A DNA stretch of 64,000 nucleotides from Rhizobium leguminosarum bv. viciae USDA 2370 (GCF_002008365.1 NZ_MRDL01000001.1:248001-312000); one strand, 5' to 3'; positions 33,055-43,903 are shown, numbered from the stretch's first letter. Notes: generated from the letters alone by a model not told the origin. Translations and numbers: made by a program.

Positions 33055-33507
33055 GTGGATGCGGTATTACGCGGACTGGCAATCTATTTCACCCTGCTCG
33101 TGATCATCCGCTTGTCGGGAAGACGGACATTGGCCCAGATGACACCGTTCGATCTGGTGATCGTGCTGGTGATCTCCGAAACCACCCAGCAGGCGATGCT
33201 AGGCGATGACTTCTCGATCACCAACGCCGTCATCTTGATCCTCACACTGTTTACGACCGACATCTGCCTGTCTTACGTAAAGAGGTGGTGGCCTCGCGCA
33301 GCTCATATCATCGATGGCGTTCCAACCATTCTGGTGACGGATGGCGTCTACGACGAACGCGCGCTCAGAGGCGCCCGGCTGCAGAAGGAAGACGTCATGC
33401 AAGCGGCTCGAAGCCAGGAAGGCATCGAGAGCGTGGGGGAGATAAAATTTGCGATCCTCGAAGTAAGCGGCAACATCAGCATCATCAAGAAGCAGAAATC
33501 CGGCTGA
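33055..33507 (+). CDS. DUF421 (YetF-like) membrane protein
   Basis: A 150-residue protein with GTG start at 33055 (GAGGA about 9 bases upstream). The N-terminus has two to three membrane helices (GLAIYFTLLVIIRLSGRRTLAQMTPFDLVIVLVISE, then AVILILTLFTTDICLSYV). The C-terminal DUF421 soluble domain contains DGVPTILVTDGVYDERALRGARLQKEDVMQAARSQ and EVSGNISIIKK. It is shorter than Bacillus YetF (about 230 residues) but complete for the short form. It is coupled to the methyltransferase fusion upstream, which may share its membrane site. Confidence 0.88.
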   Translation: MDAVLRGLAIYFTLLVIIRLSGRRTLAQMTPFDLVIVLVISETTQQAMLGDDFSITNAVILILTLFTTDICLSYVKRWWPRAAHIIDGVPTILVTDGVYDERALRGARLQKEDVMQAARSQEGIESVGEIKFAILEVSGNISIIKKQKSG

Positions 33508-33589
33508 CAATTGACGACGAAGGAGACATCCCGAGTTAAGGGCATGAACTCTCTACCATTTTTGAGTTGATAGCCGCTTGGAATGCGCG

Positions 33590-34354
33590 TCAGAAGGATA
33601 GGTCGAGCACCCTGCCCTCGAACAGACGGTCCCGGGAGCCTTCGAGATGCGCCTTCATCAGTCTTTGTGCATCGTCAGGCCGGCCATCGGCGATCGCCTT
33701 GTAGATGGCGTTGTGCTCTTCGTAGACCTGTTCCAACCCTTGGCGAGGGCCGAGCAAAGAGAGACCGTGGAGATGCATGCCTACTGCGATATGGGCCTTC
33801 AGCGCATCGATCGAGGCCGTGTAATAATGATTGTTGGCAGCCTCCGTCACCGCGCGGTGGAAGAGAAAATCGGCGTCGGTGCGATGAAGCTGGTGGCTGG
33901 TCGCCTCACGCAGATCCGCAAGCGCGCTGGCGATCTTCTGAATGGCCTGCTCATTGCGGCGTTTGGCGGCAAAATAGGCTGCCGCCGGCTCGATCGTCAG
34001 GCGGAACTCGTAGCAGCGCTGGATGTCGGCGATCGTCTTGACCGGTGAATAGGCAAGCTGCGTCGTCGGCGATCCATGCGCACTGACGAAGGTGCCGGCG
34101 CCCTGCCGGGCATAGACCATGCCCTGATCGCGCAGGCGCGCCAGCGCATCGCGGACGATCGGCCGCGACACACCCAGCATCGAGGCAAGCTCATGCTCGC
34201 CGGGAAGGCGGGAATCCGGCGGATAATTTCCGCCGCGGATACGCTCGAGCAACTGGTCGAAGACGCGATCGACCAGCTTGACGGCCTTGCCGCGTTCGGG
34301 CTTGCCCGGTGGGCCGGCTTCCGCGTTCAAAGATTCGCCATTCACTTCAGCCAC
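33590..34354 (-). CDS. GntR family regulator (FCD subfamily) of the sugar-acid locus
   Basis: A 254-residue regulator: winged helix at about residues 28-98 (VDRVFDQLLERIRGGNYPPDSRLPGEHELASMLGVSRPIVRDALARL) and FCD ligand domain at about 110-240. It is the last gene of the minus-strand operon running from the binding-protein gene at 41115, 24 bases after the kinase. It probably controls that operon and the divergent one from the 41116-41441 region. FCD regulators usually sense small sugar acids or carboxylates, which fits a kinase and PdxA2 for four-carbon acids. Confidence 0.9.
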   Translation of the reverse strand: MAEVNGESLNAEAGPPGKPERGKAVKLVDRVFDQLLERIRGGNYPPDSRLPGEHELASMLGVSRPIVRDALARLRDQGMVYARQGAGTFVSAHGSPTTQLAYSPVKTIADIQRCYEFRLTIEPAAAYFAAKRRNEQAIQKIASALADLREATSHQLHRTDADFLFHRAVTEAANNHYYTASIDALKAHIAVGMHLHGLSLLGPRQGLEQVYEEHNAIYKAIADGRPDDAQRLMKAHLEGSRDRLFEGRVLDLSF

Positions 34355-34378
34355 GTCATTCTCCCCGGCGGTGTCTTA

Positions 34379-35443
34379 CTATGCCGCCCGATTCCAAAGA
34401 ACCAGTCTTAGCAAACTATCGGGATTGCCGAAGCCCCCCGACTTCACGGCGCACCGAAAATGCCGCCCGTCGGCTGCAGTGACATCGAACCACGGCACGC
34501 CAGCTTCGATTTCGCCCTTCGGCACCAGCACCCTGACATCAAGCGCCTGGAAAACGGCAAGCGCTGTATCGCCGCCTCCGACCATCAGCATGTCAGGCCT
34601 CGTATCGTCGATGGCCGTTTTGACGCCAGCCGCAAAATGGCGGGCGACAAGTGTTGCATCGGTTGCCATATCGCCGGTGCAGCGCAGCAACGCCGGCAGC
34701 GCCATGCCCTCCCCGCCTTCGACCTGCCCCATCGGCGCGTCAACCACCATACGCAGAACGCCCGAGGCTTCGAGCCGGTCCATTTGGGTAGCGGTAATCG
34801 GGTCGCGCGAGCCAACGGCGAACAGGGTACGCCGGGTCGCCGCAAACTCCGGCACCGATTGCCGCCCCGTCTCGCCGAGTTGACGGGCAAGTGCGGAACC
34901 CAGACCCCGTGCGCCGACCGCAAGCGTCAGCCGCCAGTCATGATCGGCAACGATCTGGTCGAGATCACTATCGTCCTCCGCATCGGCAACGGCAACATTG
35001 CCCGCACGGCCCTCGAACAGATCGGCGATCGGCAGTGGCTTGTCGACGCCGCGGCCGACGACACAGCCTCTACAGGTCACACGCTCCTGATCGGGAATAG
35101 CGGGCGCCACGAGGATAGTCTCCATGCCGAGCGCATAGGCCAGCGCCAGGCTTTCCGCCGCGACATTGCCCTTCAGCCGCGAGTCGATCTTCTTCATCAC
35201 GACCGCGGGCTTCACGCCATGAAGTGCCGCGGTCGCGAAGCGGACCCTCTCGGCAGCTTCCGGTTCGCCGAGCGCGCGAGAGGCGGTATTGATAACAACA
35301 ACGTCACAGCCGGTGGCGATCGCATCCTCTGCGGCCTCGACATCGACGGCGACCGCAACCGAAAGGCCGGCTTCGACGAAGGGCGTTCCGGTATCGAGCG
35401 CACCCGTCAGATCATCGGCGACGATAACGGCCTTCAGCGTCAT
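34379..35443 (-). CDS. DUF1537 four-carbon acid sugar kinase
   Basis: A 354-residue member of the DUF1537 kinase family. The N-terminal motif IVADDLTGALDTG (residues 7-19) and MKKIDSRLKGN near 105 bind the sugar acid. The C-terminal MLMVGGGDTALAVFQAL near 298 and KSGGFG near 336 bind ATP. Family members phosphorylate D-threonate, L-threonate, D-erythronate or 3-oxo-tetronates. With PdxA2 (45069) the expected route is D-threonate kinase, then oxidation and decarboxylation to dihydroxyacetone phosphate. The start overlaps the DppF stop by 4 bases (ATGA). Overall length is somewhat short for the family, usually about 400. Confidence 0.9.
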   Translation of the reverse strand: MTLKAVIVADDLTGALDTGTPFVEAGLSVAVAVDVEAAEDAIATGCDVVVINTASRALGEPEAAERVRFATAALHGVKPAVVMKKIDSRLKGNVAAESLALAYALGMETILVAPAIPDQERVTCRGCVVGRGVDKPLPIADLFEGRAGNVAVADAEDDSDLDQIVADHDWRLTLAVGARGLGSALARQLGETGRQSVPEFAATRRTLFAVGSRDPITATQMDRLEASGVLRMVVDAPMGQVEGGEGMALPALLRCTGDMATDATLVARHFAAGVKTAIDDTRPDMLMVGGGDTALAVFQALDVRVLVPKGEIEAGVPWFDVTAADGRHFRCAVKSGGFGNPDSLLRLVLWNRAA

Positions 35444-36431
35444 GCGGTCTGTCCGGTGTTGACGGCGTGACAGGCGACGAGGTGGCCGGGCTTCGCCTCC
35501 TTCCACGCGGGAATGACCTTGCTGCAGACATCCATGGCGATTGGGCAGCGCGTGTGGAAACGGCAGCCCGACGGCGGGTTCAGCGGGCTCGGCACGTCGC
35601 CCTGCAGGATCTGGCGCTGACGTGTGCGCTCATGCTCGGGATCGGTCTCCGGAACGGCCGACAGCAGCGCCCTGGTATAGGGATGCAGCGGATTGTCGAA
35701 GAGTTCCTCGCGGGTGGCAAGTTCGGCGAGCCGCCCGAGATACATGACGCCGACACGGGTGCTGATATGGCGCACGACGGCGAGATCATGGGCGATGAAG
35801 AGATAGGTCAGCCCGTATTTTTCCTGCAGATCGAGCAGCAAGTTGATGATCTGTGCCTGGATCGACACGTCGAGCGCCGAAATCGCCTCGTCGCAGACGA
35901 TGAATTTCGGCTGGCAGGCGAGCGCGCGGGCAATGACGACGCGCTGGCGCTGTCCGCCGGAAAGCTCGTGCGGGTAACGCTGGGCAAACCGCGTGGACAG
36001 GCCGACATCGGTGAGCAGCGTCGCCACCCTCTCCTTCAGTTCCGTCTTGGTGCAAAGCTTGTGGAAGAGGATCGGCTCGCCGATCGCCTCGCCCACCGTC
36101 ATGCGCGGATTGAGTGTCGAATACGGGTCCTGGAAGACGATTTGGAGGTCACGGCGGAAGGGCCGCATCTGTTTTTCATCGAGCGTCGCAAGATCCTGGC
36201 CCTTGTAGACGACCTTGCCGCTGGTCGCCTTGTAGAGGTTGAGAATGGTAAAACCGGTCGTCGACTTGCCGCAGCCGGATTCGCCGACCAGGCTCAGCGT
36301 CTCGCCTTCCATGATGTCGAGATTGACATTGTCGAGCGCATAGACGGTCGCCGAACGCTCACCAAAGGCGCCGAGCTTGACGTGGAAATGCTTGACCAGG
36401 TTTTCGACCTTGAGCAGCGGTTGAGCACCCA

Positions 36432-36435
<4 letters not shown>
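35440..36435 (-). CDS. Dipeptide/oligopeptide-type ABC transporter ATP-binding protein (DppF-like)
   Basis: A 331-residue ATPase of the oligopeptide/dipeptide group. Walker [10 protein letters not shown] is near 55, the signature [15 protein letters not shown] near 159 and Walker [19 protein letters not shown] near 179. The C-terminal Cys motif [15 protein letters not shown] near 295 is typical of DppF/OppF (possible iron-sulfur or metal site). It overlaps the neighbouring DppD-like gene by 4 bases and the kinase by 4 bases. Transporters of this type also carry sugars and opines in rhizobia. Confidence 0.92.
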
Positions 36436-37435
<1,000 letters not shown>

Positions 37436-37439
<4 letters not shown>

Positions 37440-38392
37440 TTGCTGCCCCGCGGATTGAGCGCGTCGTTGAGACCGTCGCCAAGGAAGCTGAAGGCAACCG
37501 AGGCAAGGCCGAGCACGGCCGCCGGAGCGGCGAGAAGGTGGGGATAGTGTTGCCAAACACGCAGGCCGTCCGAGATCATGTTGCCCCAGCTCGGCGTCGG
37601 CGGATTGACCCCGACGCCAAGGAAGCTGAAAGCACTTTCCAGCACCATCGCCGTGCCGAGACCGGCGCTGACCGAGACGATCAAGGGCCCCAGCGCGTTC
37701 GGAATGACATAACGCTTGATGATGATCCAGTTCGATAGGCCGAGCGCCTGGGCCGCGGTGATATAGGGCCGGCTGCGGATCGACAGCACCTGGGCGCGGA
37801 CGAGACGGGCGTAAGGCGGCCAGGAGATCAGCGCCATCGACCCGAAGACGAGAATGAAATCCACCCACATAGTTTCGCGGTAGAAGGGATTGAGGGTCGC
37901 GAGGTAACGCGCCTCCATCCATTTGCTGATTGGTGACTTCAACGACGCGTTGATGACGACGACGAGCAGCAGGTTGGGAACCGACATCGTCACGTCGGTT
38001 AGCCACATGATGGCGCGATCGAACGGATTGCCGAAGAAACCGGCGACGGCACCGAGCACGAGACCGATCAGCACGGCAAAGACGGTGACGATGACGGCGA
38101 CGAGGAAAGCGGTGCGCGTGCCGAAGACCACACGGCTGAAGACGTCGCGGCCGAGATCGTCGGTTCCGAAGAGGTGGCTCATCGACGGCAGGACGTTGCG
38201 GGCGTTGAGATCCTGGCTCAGATAATCATAGGGCGTGAGGTAAGGCCCGAAGATCGCCGTGAAGGCGAGGATCACGACGACGACAAGGCCGAAGATGGCG
38301 AGCCGGTTGCGCTTCAACCGATACCAGGCGTCGCGCCACAGGCTGACCGGCTCTTCGACGGTTTCGATGGTGGAAAGAGGGATGGCGGACAT
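37436..38392 (-). CDS. Dipeptide/oligopeptide-type ABC permease (DppC-like)
   Basis: A 318-residue permease with about six membrane helices, an N-terminal OppC domain (WRDAWYRLKRNRLAIFGLVVVVILAF) and the EAA-type loop AAQALGLSNWIIIKRYVIPNALGPLIV near 213-239. It begins 2 bases after the DppB-like stop. It forms the membrane channel with the DppB-like protein. Confidence 0.92.
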
Positions 38393-38394
38393 GG

Positions 38395-39357
38395 TCAGCG
38401 GCTCCTTCTTGAATCATTGGCGCGTGGATCGAGCAGCGGATGGAGCACATCCACCAGGAGGTTCGAGACCATCACCAGGAACGATCCGATCAGCGTGATC
38501 GCCAGAATGACGGGATAATCGGAATTGATCAGCGCCTGCACCGTCAACCGGCCGAGGCCCGGCAGGCCGAAGACGAGTTCGACGAAGATTGCGCCGTTGA
38601 CGATGGTGATCATGATCAGGCCGAGCTGCGTGACGACGGGCGTCAGCACCGGCCGCAGGATATGGCGTAACGCCACGATGATCTCGGGCACGCCCTTGGC
38701 GCGGGCGGTCCGGACGAAATCCTCCGACAGCACCTCGATGACCGCGGCACGCGTCTGGCGAACGATCAACGCGATCGGCTGGAAGGAAAGAACGAGCAGC
38801 GGCAGCAGGATACGGACATCGAGGATGCCGCCCCAGCCGTAGGGCACGCTCGCACCCGGCAGCAGCACGATGAGGCCGACCATCAGCAGCGGACCGGCGA
38901 CATAGGCCGGGATCGCCCAGAGGAAGAGTGCGGAGCCTAAAATCGCATAGTCGATGCGCGAATTCTGGTTCAGCGCGGCGATCATGCCGAGCGGGATCGC
39001 GACGACGGCGGTCAGGATGATGGAACAGAGGGCAAGCTGGAAGGAGACGGGTGCGGCGGCCGAGACCATCGCCCAGACGGAACGGCCCGATGTCAGCGAG
39101 TTGCCGAATTGGCCGTGTAGCAGGTTCCAGATGTAAAGGCCGAACTGGACGATGAAGGGTTTGTTGAGGCCAGCACTTTCGCGAATGGCTTCGATGCGCT
39201 GCGGATTATAGGCAACGTCGCCCGGCGCGCGCAGGAAGATCAGCTTGATCGGATCGCCGGCGCCATAGAAGGCCAGCGCGTAAACCGCCAGCATCACCAC
39301 GAGAACGGACGGAATCCAGATGGCAAATCGGGTTAGCACGTAGCGCAGCAAGGCCAC
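38395..39357 (-). CDS. Dipeptide/oligopeptide-type ABC permease (DppB-like)
   Basis: A 320-residue permease with an N-terminal OppB segment (RYVLTRFAIWIPSVLVVMLAVYALAF) and the EAA-type loop RTARAKGVPEIIVALRHILRPVLTPVV near 220-246. The DPRANDSRRSR C-terminus is cytoplasmic. It is separated from the binding-protein gene by 123 bases that contain a strong hairpin. Confidence 0.92.
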   Translation of the reverse strand: MALLRYVLTRFAIWIPSVLVVMLAVYALAFYGAGDPIKLIFLRAPGDVAYNPQRIEAIRESAGLNKPFIVQFGLYIWNLLHGQFGNSLTSGRSVWAMVSAAAPVSFQLALCSIILTAVVAIPLGMIAALNQNSRIDYAILGSALFLWAIPAYVAGPLLMVGLIVLLPGASVPYGWGGILDVRILLPLLVLSFQPIALIVRQTRAAVIEVLSEDFVRTARAKGVPEIIVALRHILRPVLTPVVTQLGLIMITIVNGAIFVELVFGLPGLGRLTVQALINSDYPVILAITLIGSFLVMVSNLLVDVLHPLLDPRANDSRRSR

Positions 39358-39422
39358 CTCCCACCTGTTGTTCGATGCGTTCCCGCTTTTGCCTGCGATC
39401 GCATCTCTTCTTCTTGAAACTT

Positions 39423-39448
39423 GCGCGAAGGCCTTGCGGCCTTCGCGC
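39423..39448 (-). terminator. Intercistronic hairpin between binding-protein and permease genes
   Basis: A perfect 11-bp stem (GCGCGAAGGCC, loop TTGC) lies 33 bases after the binding-protein stop and 65 bases before the DppB-like start. The minus-strand 3' side is not U-rich. It probably raises the level of binding-protein mRNA relative to the permease mRNA. Confidence 0.65.
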
Positions 39449-39480
39449 GGTTTATCGCCGACAGGGACGGTTTCCGCCGA

Positions 39481-41115
39481 TCAACCGATGGAAATATTCC
39501 AGGGTTCGACGACCTGCCAGTCAAGGTTCTTTTCCAGGCCCTTGACGTCCTTGGTGGCCCAGCGCGACATCGCCTGAGAATACCATGGAATGAAGGCCCA
39601 ATCCTCGCGGAACGCCTTCTGAGCTTCCTGCGCGAGAGCAATGCGCTGCGGATCATCCGCAGCCTTGGTCGTCGCTTCGGCAAGGGCACTGTCGACCTTG
39701 TCGTTCTTGTATCCGCCGAGCTTGTTCTGGGCGTTCGACGAGGTCGAGGCGATGCTGCCTGCCAGATAGGAGACGGCATCCGGCACGCGTGTGCCGACGT
39801 CGTCGCGGAAGATCTGGACCGAGTTCTGATCCGGACCGGCGTAGGAGTCCTGCTGCGGCTTCATGTCGACGGCAGTGATGCCGAGATTCTGGCGCCACTG
39901 CTCGGCAATGAACTGGGCGGCAGCCTGAATGGCTGGCCCCGAGATGCCGACGAAGAGGATCTTCGGCAGACGCTCCGGACCGCCGTAGGTCGATTCCGCA
40001 AGCAGTTTCTTGGCAGCCGCCGGATCATAGGGATAAGGCTCGAAGCCGGAATTCTCCGCACCAGGAACCGAGTTGAGGATCTGATCGGCCTTCTTATGCG
40101 GCCCGTCGGGATAGGAAGCCTTGAACAGGCCATCGCGATCGACGGCCATGATCAGTGCCTGGCGAACCTTCGGATCGTCCATCGGCGCACGAGAGATGTT
40201 GAACCAGAAGTGCTGGCTGGTCGGGATCAGCGGGCCGGCGGAAAATTCCGGGCCGAGATCCTGAATGATGGTCGAGGTGATCAGTTCGGTATGGGCGTTG
40301 AACTCGCCCGACTTGATGAGCGAGGTCGCGGTGACATTGTCCTCGATCGAGGTGATATCAATACGGGCAAGCTTTGGCTTCGGTCCGAAGAAGTTCTCAT
40401 TCGGCTCGAAAGAAAGCTTGCCGGCATCGATATCGAGGCTCGTCAACTTGAAGGGTCCGGAGAAGACCGGCTTACTGTCAGGCTTGTACCAGTCGATGAT
40501 CTCCTCGCCGTCGCTGCCGCGCGACTGGGACGCCTTGGTGATCGGCGCGATGTGGTTTGCCAGGCGCATGAAGAAGATCGGGTCTGCAGCAGCCAGCGTC
40601 ACGACGACCGTTCCCTCGTCGGGTGTCGCGACACCTGTGAGCTCGTTGCCGGAGCCGGCGGCGATTTCGGCGTAACCCTTGACCCTGCTCAGCACCTGGT
40701 CGGCGCGCTGGTTCTTGGTGTTCGGCATCGAGGAGACTTCCCACGACCCCTTGACATCGGCCGAGGTGATCTTGCTGCCGTCGGAGAAGACAGCCTTCGG
40801 GTCGAGCTTGAAGGTCCAGACAGTGTTGTCGGCCGATTCCCAGCTGGTGAAGACGTAGGGCTTGATATTGCCTTGGCTGTCGAAATACATCGGCGATGCC
40901 CACCAGATCGAATTCCAGCGGAACGTCCTGCCGCCGCCGCGCAGCGGCGACCAGTCCTGGTCGAAGGCCGGATTTGCGACCTTCAGGACCTGGCCTTCAT
41001 CGGCCATAACGATGCGGGCATTCATCCCGAATACGGTGAGGCCGACGCCGGCTGCAAGGCCGAGCTTCAGCGCGTTGCGACGTGATATATTGGTTTTATC
41101 CGATTGATCAGACAT
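39481..41115 (-). CDS. Tat-exported ABC substrate-binding protein, dipeptide/oligopeptide family
   Basis: A 544-residue family-5 solute-binding protein. The N-terminus has a twin-arginine motif (SRRNALKLG, residues 11-19), so it is probably exported folded by the Tat system. The body shows QNWSP-like FDQDWSPLRGGG, TFKLDPKAVFSDGSKITSADVKGSWE near 118-143 and DPKVRQALIMAVDRDGLF near 318. ATG 41115 is chosen for its GGGAGGAATGCC site. It is the first gene of the minus-strand operon and delivers the ligand, probably a sugar acid or glycoside. Confidence 0.9.
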   Translation of the reverse strand: MSDQSDKTNISRRNALKLGLAAGVGLTVFGMNARIVMADEGQVLKVANPAFDQDWSPLRGGGRTFRWNSIWWASPMYFDSQGNIKPYVFTSWESADNTVWTFKLDPKAVFSDGSKITSADVKGSWEVSSMPNTKNQRADQVLSRVKGYAEIAAGSGNELTGVATPDEGTVVVTLAAADPIFFMRLANHIAPITKASQSRGSDGEEIIDWYKPDSKPVFSGPFKLTSLDIDAGKLSFEPNENFFGPKPKLARIDITSIEDNVTATSLIKSGEFNAHTELITSTIIQDLGPEFSAGPLIPTSQHFWFNISRAPMDDPKVRQALIMAVDRDGLFKASYPDGPHKKADQILNSVPGAENSGFEPYPYDPAAAKKLLAESTYGGPERLPKILFVGISGPAIQAAAQFIAEQWRQNLGITAVDMKPQQDSYAGPDQNSVQIFRDDVGTRVPDAVSYLAGSIASTSSNAQNKLGGYKNDKVDSALAEATTKAADDPQRIALAQEAQKAFREDWAFIPWYSQAMSRWATKDVKGLEKNLDWQVVEPWNISIG

Positions 41116-41441
41116 GGCATTCCTCCCAGAGTGAATTCGGCAGCGCTCTCCCTGCACCTGCCAGGCGCAGCACAATCCGTTCCGTATCGTTCTCTCGTTA
41201 TTGTAAATATGTCAACAAAAAATCGCAATTTCGATCCGAACAAAATTTTCCTCTAAAAATATATAAGTTATAACAGATAGATAACTTTTCGAAGCTGCAT
41301 CACAGCAGTTTGTCTTCTTGACAAAAGCGCGGCGATGGAAAAGTTCTTTGCACTCCATCGCGACAGACGAATGACAATTGGAATGCGCAGCCGGCCGGTT
41401 CGAACACGGATCCCCAGACAGGACGCGCCGAGGAGGGCGAA
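41116..41441. promoter_or_regulatory. Divergent promoter region of the sugar-acid locus
   Basis: This 326-base AT-rich stretch separates the transporter operon from the aldolase operon. It contains two inverted repeats: AAGTTAT-N9-ATAACTT (41265-41287) and TTTGTC-N5-GACAAA (41309-41325). Either may be the operator of the GntR regulator at 33590. TTGACA at 41318-41323 could serve as a -35 box for the plus-strand genes. No gene is supported here. Confidence 0.5.
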
Positions 41442-42347
41442 ATGAGCCATCACAGGATTACAGGCGTTTTCAGCGCCTCCGCAACGCCACTGACGGCGGA
41501 CAACAGGCCGGATTTCGCACTATTCACCGATCATTGCCGGCAGTTGCTGGCCGAGGGATGCCACGGCGTGGCGCTGCTCGGAACCACGGGCGAGGCCAAT
41601 TCCTTCTCCGGAGCCGAGCGCCGCGCCATTCTGGAAGCAGCACTTGAGGCCGGCATTCCTGCTGACAGGCTTCTGCCAGGCACGGGCGTCGTCGCCATTC
41701 CCGAGACCGTGGAACTGACCCGGCACGCGCTGTCGCTTGGCGTCACCAAGGTGGTGATGCTGCCGCCCTTCTACTACAAGGGCGTCTCTGACGACGGTCT
41801 CTTCGCCGCCTATTCGCAGGTGCTGGAAAAGGTGGCCGACACGCGGCTCCAGGTCATCCTCTATCATATTCCGCAGGTCTCAGGCGTGCCGCTGTCCATT
41901 CCGCTGATCGGACGGCTGATTGCGGCGTTCCCGGAAACGGTCGTCGGCGTCAAGGAATCTGCCGGCGATTTCAACAACATGCAGGCGATCATCGCCGCCT
42001 ATCCCGGTTTTTCGGTGCTGGCGGGCGCCGACCCGCTGTTGCTGCCGCTGCTGAAAGCGGGCGGCGCCGGCTGCATCACCGCAACCTCCAATCTCGTGGC
42101 GAATTCGTTGCGCACCGTCTACGACCACGTCCATGACGAGGCGCGCGCCGCCGACGTCGAGGCGGCACAGGCCCGCATCAATGCCTATCGCACGCTTTCC
42201 AATTCCTACGTCCAGATCCCGACCATCAAGGCGATGGTGGGGCTGAAGACCGGCAATCCCGTGTGGAAGCGCACGCGCGCGCCGCTGATGCCGCTCGGCG
42301 ATGCCGACTATGCCGCACTCGCCGAAAGCTATGCCAAGCTGCCTTGA
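41442..42347 (+). CDS. Dihydrodipicolinate synthase family aldolase
   Basis: A 301-residue class I aldolase of the DapA superfamily. The pyruvate-binding GTTGEA (47-52), the proton-relay Tyr141 in ILYHIPQ and the Schiff-base Lys171 in VVGVKESAG are all in place. True DapA would use aspartate semialdehyde, but relatives act on keto-acid sugars. Encoded next to a sialidase-like protein and opposite a sugar-acid kinase operon, a role as 2-keto-acid or sialic-acid-like lyase is more likely (inference). GGAGG precedes ATG 41442. Confidence 0.9.
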   Translation: MSHHRITGVFSASATPLTADNRPDFALFTDHCRQLLAEGCHGVALLGTTGEANSFSGAERRAILEAALEAGIPADRLLPGTGVVAIPETVELTRHALSLGVTKVVMLPPFYYKGVSDDGLFAAYSQVLEKVADTRLQVILYHIPQVSGVPLSIPLIGRLIAAFPETVVGVKESAGDFNNMQAIIAAYPGFSVLAGADPLLLPLLKAGGAGCITATSNLVANSLRTVYDHVHDEARAADVEAAQARINAYRTLSNSYVQIPTIKAMVGLKTGNPVWKRTRAPLMPLGDADYAALAESYAKLP

Positions 42348-42360
42348 GGAGATCTCCGCC

Positions 42361-43545
42361 ATGAGTTTCACCGGCCTGCCTCCGGAAGCCGTTCCGGCCT
42401 TGATGACCGGGGCCATCACCCCGCACCCCATTGTCGAGGGTCGCGCGGAGGCCTATCTGCCCTCCCCCTGCATCCAGAACCATGCCGCAAATCTCGCCTT
42501 TCTGCCCGACGGCACGCTGACCTGCGTGTGGTTCGGCGGCACGATGGAGGGCATGGGCGACATTTCGATTTACATGTCGCGGCTGACACTTGGCTCCGAG
42601 CGCTGGTCGGAACCTGAAAAGTTGAGCGACGACCCTGAGAAATCCGAGCAGAACCCGTTGATTTTCAACGCTCCGGACGGAAAAGTATGGCTGCTCTATA
42701 CCTCGCAGACTTCCGGAAATCAGGACGGTTCTGTTGTCAAATGCCGGATTTCAAGCGATGGCGGCCAGACCTTCGGCCCGGTCCAAATCCTCTGCGACAG
42801 CCCTGGCACCTTCGTTCGCCAGCAGATCGTCGTGAACGGTCGGGGCGACTGGCTGCTTCCGGTCTTCCGCTGCGTCGGCCTGAACGGCCAGCGCTGGAGC
42901 GGCGATGCCGATACGGCAGCCGTGCTGATGTCGCGTGATAGCGGCGCGAGCTGGCGGATGCGGGATATTCCGGACAGTCTCGGCGCCGTGCACATGAACA
43001 TCCTGCCGCTTGGCGGCGACGAGATGATCGCCTTCTACCGCAATCGTTTCGCCGAAAACATCCTGTCCAGCCGATCATCCGACGGCGGCGAGACCTGGAG
43101 CGCACCCGAGGCCGCTGACCTGCCGAACAACAACTCCTCGATCCAGGCCGAAATCCTGAATGACGGAGCAATCGCAATGGTTTACAACCATTCGAATGCC
43201 GCCATGTCGGATGCGCGGCGCCAGTCCCTCTATGACGAAATCGAGGGCGGCGAAGCTGAAGAGACCGCTGTTGTTGCGGGCAACCGACGCAAGGCCGTCT
43301 GGGGTGTTCCGCGTGCGCCGCTGAGCCTTGCGATATCAAGGGATGGCGGCAAGAGCTTTCCGCATCGCGTGGATCTCGATACCGGCGACGGTCTCTGCCT
43401 GAGCAACAATTCGAAGGATTCGCTGAACCGCGAATTCTCCTATCCCTCGATTGTCCAGGGCGGCGACGGCACAGTTCATATCGCCTACACCTATTACCGG
43501 CGCGCCATCAAATATATCAGCCTCGCTCCGCAATTCCTGCCGTAA
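42361..43545 (+). CDS. Exo-alpha-sialidase-like (BNR/Asp-box) protein
   Basis: A 394-residue protein with a six-bladed beta-propeller pattern. At least four Asp boxes are visible: SSDGGQTF (131-138), SRDSGASW (191-198), SSDGGETW (239-246) and SRDGGKSF near 326. There is no signal peptide, so it acts in the cytoplasm, unlike secreted sialidases. ATG 42361 follows GAGGAG and lies 13 bases after the aldolase stop. Asp-box proteins of this type hydrolyse or bind glycosides. Pairing with a DapA-type aldolase suggests removal of a sugar or acid group before aldol cleavage (inference). Confidence 0.85.
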   Translation: MSFTGLPPEAVPALMTGAITPHPIVEGRAEAYLPSPCIQNHAANLAFLPDGTLTCVWFGGTMEGMGDISIYMSRLTLGSERWSEPEKLSDDPEKSEQNPLIFNAPDGKVWLLYTSQTSGNQDGSVVKCRISSDGGQTFGPVQILCDSPGTFVRQQIVVNGRGDWLLPVFRCVGLNGQRWSGDADTAAVLMSRDSGASWRMRDIPDSLGAVHMNILPLGGDEMIAFYRNRFAENILSSRSSDGGETWSAPEAADLPNNNSSIQAEILNDGAIAMVYNHSNAAMSDARRQSLYDEIEGGEAEETAVVAGNRRKAVWGVPRAPLSLAISRDGGKSFPHRVDLDTGDGLCLSNNSKDSLNREFSYPSIVQGGDGTVHIAYTYYRRAIKYISLAPQFLP

Positions 43546-43903
43546 GCACAGCGGTAGCCGGGAAATTGTAAACCTGCGTCCGATCGCTTGCGAAAAGATG
43601 CAAGATGCCAACGGCTGTGGGTTTACTGGCGGCAGAAATTGACAACAGGATCGGATTATTCGCCGCCGTGGCAAAGATGATGACCAGCTGTGCCTGAAAT
43701 GCTGTTTTCAGCAATGCAGTTCTTATAACACATTGATATTTTTATCGATAGTTGCACGGCTACGCTAGCCTGAAGCGCGACAGATTGCGCATCGAAAGAT
43801 AAAAAATTCCGCCTTTTGGAATGCTGGCTTGACATTGATCTTACAACTTTACATTAAAGAGGGCGAGGATATTGCCGCAAGATCTTGCAGGGAGGACTGG
43901 TTC
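43546..43903. other. Gap with probable promoter for the alcohol dehydrogenase operon
   Basis: This 358-base stretch has no supported gene. The right part is AT-rich, with TTGACA at 43829-43834 followed about 17 bases later by CATTAA, a plausible promoter for the alcohol dehydrogenase gene. A GATA-TTTT-TATC dyad lies near 43740. The left part holds only unsupported short frames. Confidence 0.45.

Noticed and set aside
39421..41085. Long plus-strand open frame (554 codons) opposite the binding-protein gene
   Set aside because: It is the antisense shadow of a clear Tat-exported binding protein; high GC with codon bias opens long antisense frames. The product has no family pattern.
43829..43903. 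Upstream start of the alcohol dehydrogenase gene
   Set aside because: The extra 25 residues do not match the family; GGGAGG before ATG 43904 decides the start.
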